In this document: in pieces, positions 26,046-35,086 of the stretch
Layout of the letters: each line of letters begins with the position of its first letter
Numbering within the stretch: position 1 is the first letter of the stretch
NCBI GenBank assembly: GCA_016703945.1
Contig: JADJBC010000002.1
Coordinates: 372,001 to 436,000 of the forward strand
Reading direction: 5' to 3'
DNA from: Candidatus Aalborgicola danicus
GTDB lineage: Bacteria > Pseudomonadota > Gammaproteobacteria > Burkholderiales > Burkholderiaceae_C
DNA length: 64,000 nt
Position numbers and translations under genes: made by a program
The notes under the pieces: generated by a model
Told to the model about the DNA's origin: nothing
The model's database searches: none
What the model saw: the letters and a program-made list of their open reading frames with translations, nothing else

Positions 26046-27671
26046 TCAGTTGTCCGGTCCTTGGTTCCCTTGGTCCGGGCCGGTAGCGCCAGGACCACCT
26101 TGTCCACCACCTGGGCGGCGGCGACGGCGGCGTTTGCGCGGGGCGGCATTGTCGGACTCGTCGCCATTGTTAGTGCCGTTGGCGACGGCGGTTGCTGGTG
26201 CGCCCAAGGGGGACTGGTTCGACGCTGGTACGCTGCTGTCACCCGCTGGTGCGTCAGCCCGTGGCACGCGGTGGACGCGGGGTGCTTGCTTGCGTTTTTG
26301 CTGTTCTTCGCGCACCTGGTCGACCAGATCCTGACGCAAGGCATCGCTGGCCATGCTGAATTCCTGCCACCAGTCGGCCAAAACCTCTTCGACCTCGCCG
26401 ATGTCGGCCCGCAAGCGCATGAAGTCAAAGGCGGCCCTGAAGCGTGCCTGCTCCACCAAACCAAAGGGGGTACTGCCCACCCGCTTCTCGAACCGCGGTT
26501 GCATCACCCAGATCTCGCGCATGTCGCTGGCCAGCTTGCCGCCGCCCGACACATCGCCGATACGGGCGCGGAACACGTCATCGATGGCATCCATCAGCGC
26601 CGGGTGGGAGTGCTGGCGGTCTTCCAGGCGTCGCGCCCAACCATCACGCACATCGGCCCACAACACACAGGCCAGCAAAAAGCTGGGCGCCACCGGTTTG
26701 CCTTCGCCCACGCGGCGATCCGTGTCTTTGAGGGCGGCGTTAACAAAGGGCTGCTCGGCGCGCTCCACCACCACATCGAGCAGCGGGTAAATACCGCGCG
26801 CCAGACCCAGTTTTTTCAACTGCTCAATGGACGCCAGCGAATGGCCGGTTTGCAGCAGCTTGAGCATTTCATCAAACAGACGGCTCTGCGGCACATCGGC
26901 CAACAACTCGTGCGACTTGACCAGCGGCGCTGCCGTTTTGGGCTCCAGCGCAAAACCCAGGCTGCTGAGCTTGGCGGCGAAACGCACGGCGCGGATGATG
27001 CGCACCGGGTCTTCGCGGTAACGGGTCGCCGGGTCGCCAATCATGCGGATGACGCGGTTCTTCACGTCCTTGAAGCCATTGTGGTAATCCACCACGATCT
27101 GCGTTTGCGGGTCGTAGTACATGGCGTTGATGGTGAAGTCGCGGCGGACCGCGTCTTCTTCCTGCGGACCCCAGACGTTGTCGCGCAGTACACGGCCCGT
27201 GCTGTCCACGGCGTGTTTCATGCCGGCCAGTTCGCTCTTGCTGGTCTTCTCATTGCCTGCCACCTGCTCGGCCGCAGCGTTGTCCAGGTAAGCACGGAAG
27301 GTGGACACCTCGATGACTTCGTGCTCGCGGCCCCGGCCAAACACCACATGCACGATACGAAAACGCCGCCCGATCAAAAACGCGCGGCGAAACAGGCCTT
27401 TGACCTGCTCGGGTGTGGCATTGGTGGCCACATCAAAGTCTTTGGGCCGCAAACCGACCAACAGGTCACGCACTGCACCACCCACCACATAGGCCTCAAA
27501 CCCCGCAGCGTGCAGGGTGCGCACCACGTTCAATGCCCGTTCATCCACCAGCGTGGGGTCGATGCCATGGGTTTGAACGGGTACGTCAACCCGCTTGCCA
27601 AATTTGGGCTTCTTGCGACCCAAGGCGTCGGACGATTTGCTTATCAATTTATCTATGAATTTTTTGATCAT
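26046..27671 (-). CDS. pcnB: Poly(A) polymerase I
   Basis: The protein has about 541 residues. It adds 3' A-tails to RNA. It has the nucleotidyltransferase signature YVVGGAVRDLLVGLRPKDFD (GG then DxD), FLIGRRFRIVHVVFG, the RRDFTINAMYYD block and the tRNA-nucleotidyltransferase-like RxxEDPVRIIRAVRFAAKL. The C-terminal tail is Ala/Pro/Arg-rich. ATG 27671 (MIKKFIDKLISKSS) fits the family better than the GTG at 27719. It lies between folK and the HAD gene in the same operon. Confidence 0.96.
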   Translation of the reverse strand: MIKKFIDKLISKSSDALGRKKPKFGKRVDVPVQTHGIDPTLVDERALNVVRTLHAAGFEAYVVGGAVRDLLVGLRPKDFDVATNATPEQVKGLFRRAFLIGRRFRIVHVVFGRGREHEVIEVSTFRAYLDNAAAEQVAGNEKTSKSELAGMKHAVDSTGRVLRDNVWGPQEEDAVRRDFTINAMYYDPQTQIVVDYHNGFKDVKNRVIRMIGDPATRYREDPVRIIRAVRFAAKLSSLGFALEPKTAAPLVKSHELLADVPQSRLFDEMLKLLQTGHSLASIEQLKKLGLARGIYPLLDVVVERAEQPFVNAALKDTDRRVGEGKPVAPSFLLACVLWADVRDGWARRLEDRQHSHPALMDAIDDVFRARIGDVSGGGKLASDMREIWVMQPRFEKRVGSTPFGLVEQARFRAAFDFMRLRADIGEVEEVLADWWQEFSMASDALRQDLVDQVREEQQKRKQAPRVHRVPRADAPAGDSSVPASNQSPLGAPATAVANGTNNGDESDNAAPRKRRRRRRPGGGQGGPGATGPDQGNQGPDN

Positions 27672-27721
27672 TCTTTTCTCGTACGGGGCTGGCCTACACA
27701 CCGGTGCAACTGGCTTCACCC

Positions 27722-28477
27722 TCAGCTAAACAGGTCAAGTATGCGCCATCCGCGCTGTTGGGCCAGCGCCCGCAGGCGGGCGTCCGGGTTGGTGGCGACG
27801 GGCACGAACACCTTTTCCAACAAAGGCAGGTCGTTCATCGAATCCGAATAAAAGGTGGTGTGGGTGGTGTCCCAGTCCAGCCCACGGGCTTGCAGCCACT
27901 GGGAGACCCGGGTGACCTTGCCCTCGCGAAAGGAGGGCACACCGCGAATGGCGCCGGTAAACCAGCCTGTGCCATCCGATTCAAAAGAGCGCTCCAGTTC
28001 CACCGCAATCAGTTCGCTCACACCAAAAGCCTCTGCGATGGGCCGGGTCACAAATTCGTTGGTGGCCGTGACGATGGCCACCATGTCACCGGCATTCTGG
28101 TGCTGGCGCACCAGTTCCAAGGCCTGAGTTTGTATGGATTTCTGGACGATAGCCCTCATGAAATCTGCGTGAGCAGCTATTGAACTTATAGCACCTTGGC
28201 GGCAAATGGCAGCCGTGGCAAAACGCACATAGGCATGCACATCCAGCGTTCCAGCCTGGTAGTCGGCGTAAAAAGCATCGTTCTCGCGCTTGAATGCGAC
28301 CGGGTCCACCCAGCCGCGCGATACCGTGAACTCACCCCAGGCATGGTCCGAGTCCATAGGAATCAGGGTGTGGTCCAGATCGAAGAGTGCGACCCTCACG
28401 GTCCCCGAGGGGGCTCTCGCGTCTGCGGGTGGCCTGTCGGCGCTCGACGCCACTCCCGGTGTGTTAACAGATGTCAT
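27722..28477 (-). CDS. HAD-IB family hydrolase (SerB-like phosphatase)
   Basis: The protein has 251 residues. The catalytic DxD is in FDLDHTLIP (about residues 32-40), motif II in IVTATNEF, the Lys in FREGKVTR and motif IV in FYSDSMNDLPLL. HAD-IB members include phosphoserine phosphatases and related small-molecule phosphatases; the substrate here is unknown. The first ~27 residues before RVALFDLDH look non-homologous, so the true start may be later. ATGA overlap with hda. Copy 5 of the dispersed repeat lies inside and is read in frame. Confidence 0.92.
   Translation of the reverse strand: MTSVNTPGVASSADRPPADARAPSGTVRVALFDLDHTLIPMDSDHAWGEFTVSRGWVDPVAFKRENDAFYADYQAGTLDVHAYVRFATAAICRQGAISSIAAHADFMRAIVQKSIQTQALELVRQHQNAGDMVAIVTATNEFVTRPIAEAFGVSELIAVELERSFESDGTGWFTGAIRGVPSFREGKVTRVSQWLQARGLDWDTTHTTFYSDSMNDLPLLEKVFVPVATNPDARLRALAQQRGWRILDLFS
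28132..28192 (+). repeat. Dispersed 17-17-8 element, copy 5, inside the HAD hydrolase gene
   Basis: AGCCCTCA (one mismatch) is at 28151-28158, then a 17-bp spacer and the hairpin GCTAT-TGAACTT-ATAGC at 28176-28192. The gene is on the other strand and reads it as ...AISSIAAHADFMRAIV. Confidence 0.8.
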
Positions 28478-29148
28478 GCATTGTCCATCATGGATTTGAT
28501 CAGCGGAATGGTGATGGCGCGTTTGGTTTGCAGGGCATAACCATCCAACAGGCCCAACAGTTCCATCAGGCTAGCCAGGTCGCGGCTGAAACGGGTGAGC
28601 ATGAAATCCATCACCTCGTCGCTGAGGAACACGCCCCGGGCATCAGCCGCCTGCCGCAGCACGGCACGCCGCTCGGCTTCACTCAGGGGCTGGAGGTGGA
28701 AAATGTGGCCCCAGCCTAGCCGGGTACGCAAATCGTCGCGCAGTTGTAATTCGACCGGAGCAAACTCCCCTGCCGCCAGCACCGGGCGCTGCAGGGTTTG
28801 TGCATTCACAAACCAATTGAAGGCCGTGTGCTGCTGCGCTGCCGTGTAAAGGTGCACATCGTCAAGCACAACAGCCGCCCAGGATTCGTTGTAGTCGACG
28901 GGCTCCAGCGTGTTGACATCAAGCCAGCCGACCCGGGCTCCCTGCTCCCGCAAGCCCTCGCGTGCCGCTTTGAGCAGATGGGTCTTGCCGCTGCCACTGA
29001 TGCCCCACAAATAGGTCGGCACCGGCGAACGGGCCGAAGCCCCTACCCACAATTCAAGATGCCGCAAAGCGTCCAGGTTGGGGCCGGCGCAAAAGTTGGC
29101 CAGTGTGGGTCCGGTTGGCAGACCAATGTCCAGCGCCATCTGTTTCAT
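28474..29148 (-). CDS. hda: DnaA regulatory inactivator Hda
   Basis: The protein has 224 residues. It is a DnaA-like AAA+ ATPase: Walker A GISGSGKTHLL (about 48-58), Walker B VVLDDVHLY (about 91-99), sensor-like LRTRLGWG and a sensor II-type end. The N-terminus MKQMALDIGL carries the clamp-binding QMxLxL-type motif that lets Hda bind the beta clamp and promote hydrolysis of DnaA-ATP. It precedes the HAD gene with a 4-bp overlap, in the order usual for Burkholderiales. Confidence 0.95.
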   Translation of the reverse strand: MKQMALDIGLPTGPTLANFCAGPNLDALRHLELWVGASARSPVPTYLWGISGSGKTHLLKAAREGLREQGARVGWLDVNTLEPVDYNESWAAVVLDDVHLYTAAQQHTAFNWFVNAQTLQRPVLAAGEFAPVELQLRDDLRTRLGWGHIFHLQPLSEAERRAVLRQAADARGVFLSDEVMDFMLTRFSRDLASLMELLGLLDGYALQTKRAITIPLIKSMMDNA

Positions 29149-29158
29149 GGAATGTTTC

Positions 29159-30241
29159 TCAACCGTGGTACAAGCGGCTGGTCAGATAGCTTTCCCTGAT
29201 GCGCCGAATGGCGACCAACAACACCGCACTGACCGGCAGTGCCACCAATATGCCGACAAAACCCAGCACCTGTCCAAAAGCCAGCAAGGCAAAGATAACG
29301 GCCAGCGGGTGCAGACCAATACGCTCACCCACCAGACGTGGCGTCAGGTAAATACTTTCCACCAATTGGCCCGCACCATACACCACGGCCACCATGATCA
29401 CGGTGTAACCAAGTCCGGAGTCGGCCGAGAATTCCAGCAAGCCCGCCAAGGTGGCAAGCGCCAAGCCGACACCAAAGCCCAGATACGGCACAAAAATTGC
29501 CAAACCGGTAAAAACACCAATCGGCAAGGCCAAATCGAGCCCGAAAAGGGCCAGCCCTACACTGTAAAAAACAGCCAAAATCACCATGACCAGCAGTTGG
29601 CCACGCAGGTACTGCCCCAGTACCGAATCAGCTTCAGCCATGAAACTGTCGGTCGCGCCGCGCAAGCGCGGTGGAATCAGGTCACGAAGTTGCCCTATCA
29701 GGCGGTCCCAGTCCATCAGCAAATAAAACAGCACAACCGGAATCAGTATGGCATTGCCAATCAGCGAAAACGCAACACTGCCGCCCAACTTCAGCGAGGC
29801 CAGCAACGAGCCCACGATGTCCTCGACATTGCCACTGAGGTGTGTCATGGCGAAGGACTTGATGCTGGCGACATTCAAGGTGAAACGAATGCCCCATTGC
29901 GCCAACCAGGGTTTGAGCGTGGTGTTGACCGCTTCGAGCAACAACGGCAATTGTTCGCGCAGCAACGGCAGTTCCTTCGCCACGATGGGCACCATCAGCA
30001 ACAAAATCGCGAGCATGGCAATGATGAAAAGCAGCTCCACGACTACGACCGCCAGCAGGCGGGGAATACGCCCACGACCGACATCGTCCAACCAGTCCAC
30101 CAAGGGGGTCAGCGCATAGGCCAACACCGCACCCACCACAAACGGCGTCAACACCGGGCCGAGCAGCCAAAGCAAGACCAACAACAGCGCGGCGATCAGG
30201 CTCCAGGTGACAAAACTTTTTTGGGTAGGCGTAAATTGCAT
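29159..30241 (-). CDS. AI-2E family transporter (PerM-like)
   Basis: The protein has 360 residues and about eight TM helices. The block QFTPTQKSFVTW then LTPFVVGAVLAYALTPLVDW at the N-terminus and the GxYLxPRLVGERIGLHPLAVIFAL-like stretch near the C-terminus are family hallmarks. Members export diverse small molecules, and only some relate to AI-2. ATG 30241 is preferred to an upstream start at 30331, which would run into purM. It is divergent from purM and heads the hda-HAD-pcnB-folK run, from which it is separated by only 10 bp. Confidence 0.9.
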   Translation of the reverse strand: MQFTPTQKSFVTWSLIAALLLVLLWLLGPVLTPFVVGAVLAYALTPLVDWLDDVGRGRIPRLLAVVVVELLFIIAMLAILLLMVPIVAKELPLLREQLPLLLEAVNTTLKPWLAQWGIRFTLNVASIKSFAMTHLSGNVEDIVGSLLASLKLGGSVAFSLIGNAILIPVVLFYLLMDWDRLIGQLRDLIPPRLRGATDSFMAEADSVLGQYLRGQLLVMVILAVFYSVGLALFGLDLALPIGVFTGLAIFVPYLGFGVGLALATLAGLLEFSADSGLGYTVIMVAVVYGAGQLVESIYLTPRLVGERIGLHPLAVIFALLAFGQVLGFVGILVALPVSAVLLVAIRRIRESYLTSRLYHG

Positions 30242-30322
30242 ACAGGAATGGAGGGGGTGAACCCTTAAAATCTGGGCAAATTCTATCGGCTCAGCCTTTG
30301 ATGCCGTCGCAAGCCCCTCCAC

Positions 30323-31372
30323 ATGACCCAATCCAGCACCCCTACCCCCCTATCCTATAAAGACGCTGGTGTCGATATTGACGCCGGCGACGCCCTGGTC
30401 GAACGCATCAAACCCTTGGCCAAAAAGACCATGCGTGAAGGCGTGCTGGCCGGAATTGGCGGTTTTGGCGCGCTGTTTGAAGTCCCCAAGCGTTACAAGG
30501 AACCCGTGCTGGTATCTGGCACCGATGGTGTGGGAACCAAGCTCAAACTGGCGTTCGAATGGAACATGCACGACACCGTAGGCATCGATCTGGTGGCAAT
30601 GAGCGTTAACGACGTGCTCGTACAAGGCGCCGAGCCTCTGTTCTTTCTGGACTACTTTGCCTGCGGCAAGCTGGACGTGGACACGGCGGCGGCTGTGATC
30701 GGTGGTATTGCCAAGGGCTGCGAGTTGTCTGGCTGCGCACTAATTGGCGGTGAAACCGCGGAAATGCCCGGCATGTACCCTGCAGGTGAATACGACCTGG
30801 CTGGTTTTGCCGTGGGCGCGGTGGAAAAGTCGAAAATCCTGACCGGTGCCGGTGTGTTGCCCGGCGACGTGGTGCTGGGCCTGGCCAGCCATGGTGTTCA
30901 CTCCAACGGTTTCAGCCTGGTGCGCAAATGTATTGAGCGCGCTGAAGCGGCGGGCACGGTGCCTGCAGTGCTGGACGGCAAAGCGTTCAAACAGGCCATC
31001 ATGGAACCCACCCGCCTGTATGTGAAGAATGTGCTGGCGGCGTTGGCACAACACCCGATAAAGGCCCTGGCCCACATCACTGGCGGAGGTCTGCTGGAGA
31101 ACATTCCCCGCGTGTTGCCCGAGGGCATGGCGGCCCACCTGCAAAAAGGCAGTTGGCCGCAGACCGAATTGTTTGCCTGGCTGCAAAAAACCGCGGGCAT
31201 TGACGACATCGAAATGAACCGCACCTTTAACAACGGTATCGGCATGGTGGTGGTGGTGGATGCAGCCCAAGCCGACGCCTGCGCCGAAACCTTTCGCAGC
31301 GCCGGGGAAACGGTTTTCTCCATCGGCCACATTGCGCCGCGCGGAGACGGTGCAGCCGTCGTCGTCGCGTAG
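30323..31372 (+). CDS. purM: Phosphoribosylformylglycinamidine cyclo-ligase (AIR synthetase)
   Basis: The protein has 349 residues. It is the fifth step of de novo purine synthesis. Motifs are SYKDAGVDIDAGDALVERI at the start, the dimer/ATP site LVSGTDGVGTKLKLAF (about 65-80), ALIGGETAEMPGMY (about 143) and HSNGFSLVR. Length and order are complete. It is divergent from perM, a gene order I know from Burkholderiales. No clear terminator follows; the next gene, a ParA homologue, starts 138 bp on. Confidence 0.97.
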   Translation: MTQSSTPTPLSYKDAGVDIDAGDALVERIKPLAKKTMREGVLAGIGGFGALFEVPKRYKEPVLVSGTDGVGTKLKLAFEWNMHDTVGIDLVAMSVNDVLVQGAEPLFFLDYFACGKLDVDTAAAVIGGIAKGCELSGCALIGGETAEMPGMYPAGEYDLAGFAVGAVEKSKILTGAGVLPGDVVLGLASHGVHSNGFSLVRKCIERAEAAGTVPAVLDGKAFKQAIMEPTRLYVKNVLAALAQHPIKALAHITGGGLLENIPRVLPEGMAAHLQKGSWPQTELFAWLQKTAGIDDIEMNRTFNNGIGMVVVVDAAQADACAETFRSAGETVFSIGHIAPRGDGAAVVVA

Positions 31373-31510
31373 GAAACGTTCAAAGCGCGCAAACAGGGTG
31401 CGTGGGGCCTTGGCGCTAGAAAAAGGATAGCTACCCAAGCCCTAGCGACTGGACTTTCACCGACTTTTGCACCAAAATTCGTCCATCTGTAGACGATGTG
31501 ATGGGTGCCC

Positions 31511-32428
31511 ATGCCGGTAATCGCAGTGATCAATCGCAAAGGTGGCAGCGGCAAAAGCACGCTGGCTACGCACTTGGCTGCCTGGATGGCGCGCCAGGGT
31601 GCTACCGTCATGCTGGGCGACGTGGACCGCCAGCAGTCGACCCGGGCATGGCTTAAGCGCCGCGAGCCGCCACTGCCGTCCATCGTGCCATGGACCATAG
31701 ACCAAAAAAACGTATTGAAAGTGCCTGCTGGCGTGACCCATGTGGTACTGGACACGCCTGGCGGATTGCACGGTTTTGAGTTGGCCAAAGTGGTGATGTC
31801 GGCCCAAGCCATCCTGATCCCCGTATGCCATTCTATTTTCGACCGCGAGTCTGCTGCGGCCTGCATCGCCGAATTGATGGCACTGCCGCGGCTTGCCAAT
31901 GGGCGCTGCCTGCTGGGCGTGGTTGGCATGCGCATTGATGCCCGGACCCATGGCGCTCAGTCCTTACGCGACTGGGCCCAGGCTTTGGGGGTGCCGTTTC
32001 TGGGTGTGTTGCGTGAAACCCAGTGGTATGTGCGCGGTCTGGACAGTGGCCACACCATTTTTGACATCCGCAGCAATGCAACGAAACCCGATCTGGAGCA
32101 GTGGAACCCGATTCTTCAATGGTTGCAACCGGTAACCCAACTTGCAGCCGTTCCACCGACCGGGGAAACCTCTGACACAACCACTCCCAACCCCCATTGG
32201 CACGACACGTTTGCGCCCACCACGGTGTCCACCCAGACGCGGCCCGCCAACGAACACATTCGCGCGTCAAGACCTGTCAACCTGATGCCTGCCCAGGAGT
32301 CACTGGTCCATGGAAGTCGGCTATCGGTGTTTTCAACACCACACACCGACACTGCCATCGCTCCGTTGGGCCGTGTCGCTGCGGTGTCAAAGGCTTTGGA
32401 ACAAGCAAAACTTTTGTCGCGACCCTAA
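31511..32428 (+). CDS. ParA-family ATPase with long C-terminal tail, no ParB
   Basis: The protein has 305 residues. It begins MPVIAVINRKGGSGKSTLAT with a deviant Walker A (KGGSGKST, residues 10-17). DVDRQQST near 40 and VVLDTPGG near 82 follow, and the last ~100 residues look disordered. No ParB or parS is adjacent. Single ParA-like proteins can position cellular machinery such as chemoreceptors or secretion systems, but nothing here points to which. ATG 31511 is chosen over GTG 31505. Confidence 0.85.
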   Translation: MPVIAVINRKGGSGKSTLATHLAAWMARQGATVMLGDVDRQQSTRAWLKRREPPLPSIVPWTIDQKNVLKVPAGVTHVVLDTPGGLHGFELAKVVMSAQAILIPVCHSIFDRESAAACIAELMALPRLANGRCLLGVVGMRIDARTHGAQSLRDWAQALGVPFLGVLRETQWYVRGLDSGHTIFDIRSNATKPDLEQWNPILQWLQPVTQLAAVPPTGETSDTTTPNPHWHDTFAPTTVSTQTRPANEHIRASRPVNLMPAQESLVHGSRLSVFSTPHTDTAIAPLGRVAAVSKALEQAKLLSRP

Positions 32429-32696
32429 CCTGAGATCGCAAGCCTACGGGATGTTGCGGCCGACAAACAATTTTCGGCGCACCTGACCCCATTTTTTTGA
32501 GCAAACCGCTGCGAATCTGCACATCCGCCAACTAGGTAGCTACCAGACACTCAGTCGATACCCGTTGTGCCGCTGCGTGCGCGCACCGGCAAAACTTCGG
32601 GTGCAACCGCCATTCGTCGCAAAAACCCTGAAATTTCGCCTGGGATTGCCTACTGTTCACACAGTGGGCTGATGTGGCCTACCGATGGAGAAAATC

Positions 32697-32882
32697 ATGC
32701 TGTACCACGCAAACAACACGACTTTCAAAGTCACTGGGCTGTCGTTCGCGCTTGTGATGACCCTGGCCGTCGAGGGAACGCTGTTGTGGCACTTTGATAC
32801 AACCGCCCAGGAAAACGTGGCGGCCGCGGCACCTGCGCAAATGACTTTGCCAACGGTCACCGTCAACGCCCGCCAGTCCTGA
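32697..32882 (+). CDS. Small single-TM protein with a TonB-box-like tail
   Basis: The protein has 61 residues. A basic-neutral start, one hydrophobic segment (about 12-33) and the tail AAAAPAQMTLPTVTVNARQS. The end (LPTVTVNA) resembles TonB-box or plug-start sequences of TonB-dependent receptors, and small Comamonadaceae proteins with such tails exist as I recall. GGAGA lies just before ATG 32697. It is convergent with the S33 peptidase, with a G-run/C-run stem near 32902. The function is unknown. Confidence 0.6.
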   Translation: MLYHANNTTFKVTGLSFALVMTLAVEGTLLWHFDTTAQENVAAAAPAQMTLPTVTVNARQS

Positions 32883-32907
32883 CCAAGTGCCGCAAAGCGT
32901 GGGGGGG

Positions 32908-34197
32908 CTAAATCTCCCCCCGCACCATGGCTAGCAGGCGCGCTAACACCGGGCCACCGTCCATTCGTAGCCCGTTGTGCTCGTATTCATTAGTCACCCA
33001 CAAGCGAATGTTGGGCACGAGGTTTGCGGTTTCTTCTGAAAATTGCCGGTGGACATACATGTCGTCGTGGTACACCGCAGCAGCGACCGGCACTGCGTTG
33101 TGGCGCAGGCGGTCCACGTCATACAAATTTGGCCAGGCAGCGGTTTGGGCCAGCAGGTGTGCCGCCTCCTTGAGAGGCTGCAACTGCGAGTAACACTCAA
33201 ACATCCACGGAAAAATCATTTCCCCGGTGAATAAAACTGGCCCCGGCCCCTGCAGCGCAAACTCGGGAAACTCGGTTAACAAACGATCGGCCGACCATTG
33301 GCTCGCAGCTTGCTGGGTGTAACAGGCTTCATGCAACAACGCATAAATCGGGTTGGTGTCAAAACTCTGGGCCTGTTCCACCTGCGTCAGAAAATTCCAG
33401 TTCAAAACCCGCTGGCCGTCCGGCAGGACCAAAAAAGCGTCTTCCATCAGGTAATGCACGGCCTCGAAACCATCCGCCATGCCAAACTGAAGCCCCAGTT
33501 GCAGAAAACGCGCGGCCGTCAAACGCCCACCCCCCGGCAGACGCACAACGTGCTGCAGCAAATGGTCGACGATGTCGCGTACCCGCTGACCATCGCCGGG
33601 GTAACGGGCATAAAACTGGCGGTTCTTGGCAATCACCCGTGCGAAAGTCGCCCGGTAGACGTCGTCCACCGGACGTGTCAGCGACGGAATGCCGCCGGTA
33701 ATCAGCACCTCTCTTAAGCCATCGGGCGCTGCGCTCAGGTACCGCAAGGCACAAAAACCGCCATAACTTTGTCCCAAAATGCTCCAGGGTTTGCCATCGG
33801 TCAGTTGCAGGCGAATGGCCTCAGCGTCGCGCACAATGTTGTCGGCGCGAAAGTGCATCAGGTAGTCGGCCTGACTCTTCGCATCGACAAAATGGCCCAG
33901 CGTTTGCGCCGTGACCGGTGTCGAACGGCCGGTACCCCGTTGGTCCAGCAGCAAGACCCGGTAATCCTGCAAGGCACGGGCCAACCAGCCGTTGTTGCCC
34001 ATGGGGCGCGGCGCGCCGAAGCCAGGTCCGCCCTGGAAATACACCAGATAGGGCAGATCCGCATCCCGCTTTCCCGGGGCCACCACTTCACGCGCGAAGA
34101 CGCTCAAACGTGTACCAGGGTTCTGATAGTCCAGCGGCAGGTCAAACGTATGGTCACGCAAGACCAGCCCTGGAATGGAGTGTGTGCGTTGGAGCAT
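32908..34197 (-). CDS. S33-type proline iminopeptidase-like hydrolase
   Basis: The protein has 429 residues. It is an alpha/beta hydrolase with the oxyanion block YFQGGPGFGAPRP (about 50), LLLDQRGTGRSTP (about 80) and nucleophile GQSYGGFCAL (about 142), then a late His in NEYEHNG. This fits prolyl aminopeptidases and related S33 enzymes that remove N-terminal Pro or cut small amides. No signal peptide is visible. ATG 34197 is chosen because the upstream extension is not family-like and overlaps sirB1. The substrate is unknown. Confidence 0.9.
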   Translation of the reverse strand: MLQRTHSIPGLVLRDHTFDLPLDYQNPGTRLSVFAREVVAPGKRDADLPYLVYFQGGPGFGAPRPMGNNGWLARALQDYRVLLLDQRGTGRSTPVTAQTLGHFVDAKSQADYLMHFRADNIVRDAEAIRLQLTDGKPWSILGQSYGGFCALRYLSAAPDGLREVLITGGIPSLTRPVDDVYRATFARVIAKNRQFYARYPGDGQRVRDIVDHLLQHVVRLPGGGRLTAARFLQLGLQFGMADGFEAVHYLMEDAFLVLPDGQRVLNWNFLTQVEQAQSFDTNPIYALLHEACYTQQAASQWSADRLLTEFPEFALQGPGPVLFTGEMIFPWMFECYSQLQPLKEAAHLLAQTAAWPNLYDVDRLRHNAVPVAAAVYHDDMYVHRQFSEETANLVPNIRLWVTNEYEHNGLRMDGGPVLARLLAMVRGEI

Positions 34198-34219
34198 GAA
34201 GTGGTGGTGAAAGTGTTGC

Positions 34220-35065
34220 TCAGGAACGCCGCAGCGCATCCACCCAGTCCGCAATTGCGTCCAGGTTGACGTGTTCGTCGGCGTGAACCAGGTAACACTC
34301 CAGATCGGCCAGCGCCTGTTCGGTGTGGCCCAATTGGGCATGCGCCAGACCGCGGTCACGGTATTCGTTCCAGGCCTCGGGCATCAGCACAATCAGACGC
34401 TCCTGCACCGCCAGCAGGCGCAGCCAGTCGCTATGGGATTTGTGGATTTCCTTCAAGTTGCGCAGCATACGGGCAATGATGTCGCGTGAGGGAGCGGTCT
34501 GCAGGTACAGGCCCAATGGCGTCTCCAACTCATCCATCAGGCCGCTGCGCCGCCGATAGGGTTCGAGCCGCTCCGATAGTTCTTCCCGGCTCAGGGATTT
34601 ACCGTCAATCGGGTCAATGACCACCTGCCCCATCGGCAAATTCACCTTGACCAGAAAATGGCCAGGGAAGCCCACACCCCGCACCGACAAGCCCAAGCCC
34701 TGCGCCAGTTCCATCCACAGCACCGCCAGCGTGATGGGAATTCCGCGCCGCGTATGCAACAGGATATGAATGAAGCTGTTGTCCGGGTCGTAATAGTTGT
34801 TCACGTTGCCAGCAAAGGCCAGATCCTGGAAGAAGAACTGGTTCAGGACACGCAACTTTTGGACCGGCCCGGTGTCGGCAGCGATACGGCGGCGCACGCG
34901 GGCCTGCAAATGGTCTACTTCGTTCAGCACCGTCTGAACATCGACTTCCGGGTATTCGTCCTGGGCCAGGCTGATGGCCGCCTCAAACAACGCAAACTCG
35001 ATATCGCGCTCCACCAGCGCGGTGAAGTAGTCCAAAGGAGACGGCGCGGTGAGCGACAGGTTCAT
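34220..35065 (-). CDS. SirB1 family protein (transglutaminase-like plus TPR)
   Basis: The protein has 281 residues. The SirB1 N-terminal domain has RVLNQFFFQDLAFAGN and DPDNSFIHILLHTRRGIPI; GFPGHFLVKV carries the conserved His. The C-terminus (about 195-281) has TPR-like helices. The domain resembles a transglutaminase core but without a clear catalytic Cys, so it may be non-enzymatic. It follows murJ by 21 bp and is co-transcribed with it. The function is unclear. Confidence 0.9.
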   Translation of the reverse strand: MNLSLTAPSPLDYFTALVERDIEFALFEAAISLAQDEYPEVDVQTVLNEVDHLQARVRRRIAADTGPVQKLRVLNQFFFQDLAFAGNVNNYYDPDNSFIHILLHTRRGIPITLAVLWMELAQGLGLSVRGVGFPGHFLVKVNLPMGQVVIDPIDGKSLSREELSERLEPYRRRSGLMDELETPLGLYLQTAPSRDIIARMLRNLKEIHKSHSDWLRLLAVQERLIVLMPEAWNEYRDRGLAHAQLGHTEQALADLECYLVHADEHVNLDAIADWVDALRRS

Positions 35066-35086
35066 GGTGCGAGGGTCTCCCGGCGC

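Noticed and set aside
26061..27851. Long open frame (596 codons) opposite pcnB
   Set aside because: Its protein is Gln/His-rich without family character; it is an antisense shadow of high-GC pcnB.
31415..31431. Hairpin GCTAG-AAAAAGG-ATAGC after purM
   Set aside because: It has the 17-bp hairpin shape but no CGAGGGCT at 17 bp on either side; not counted as a full copy.
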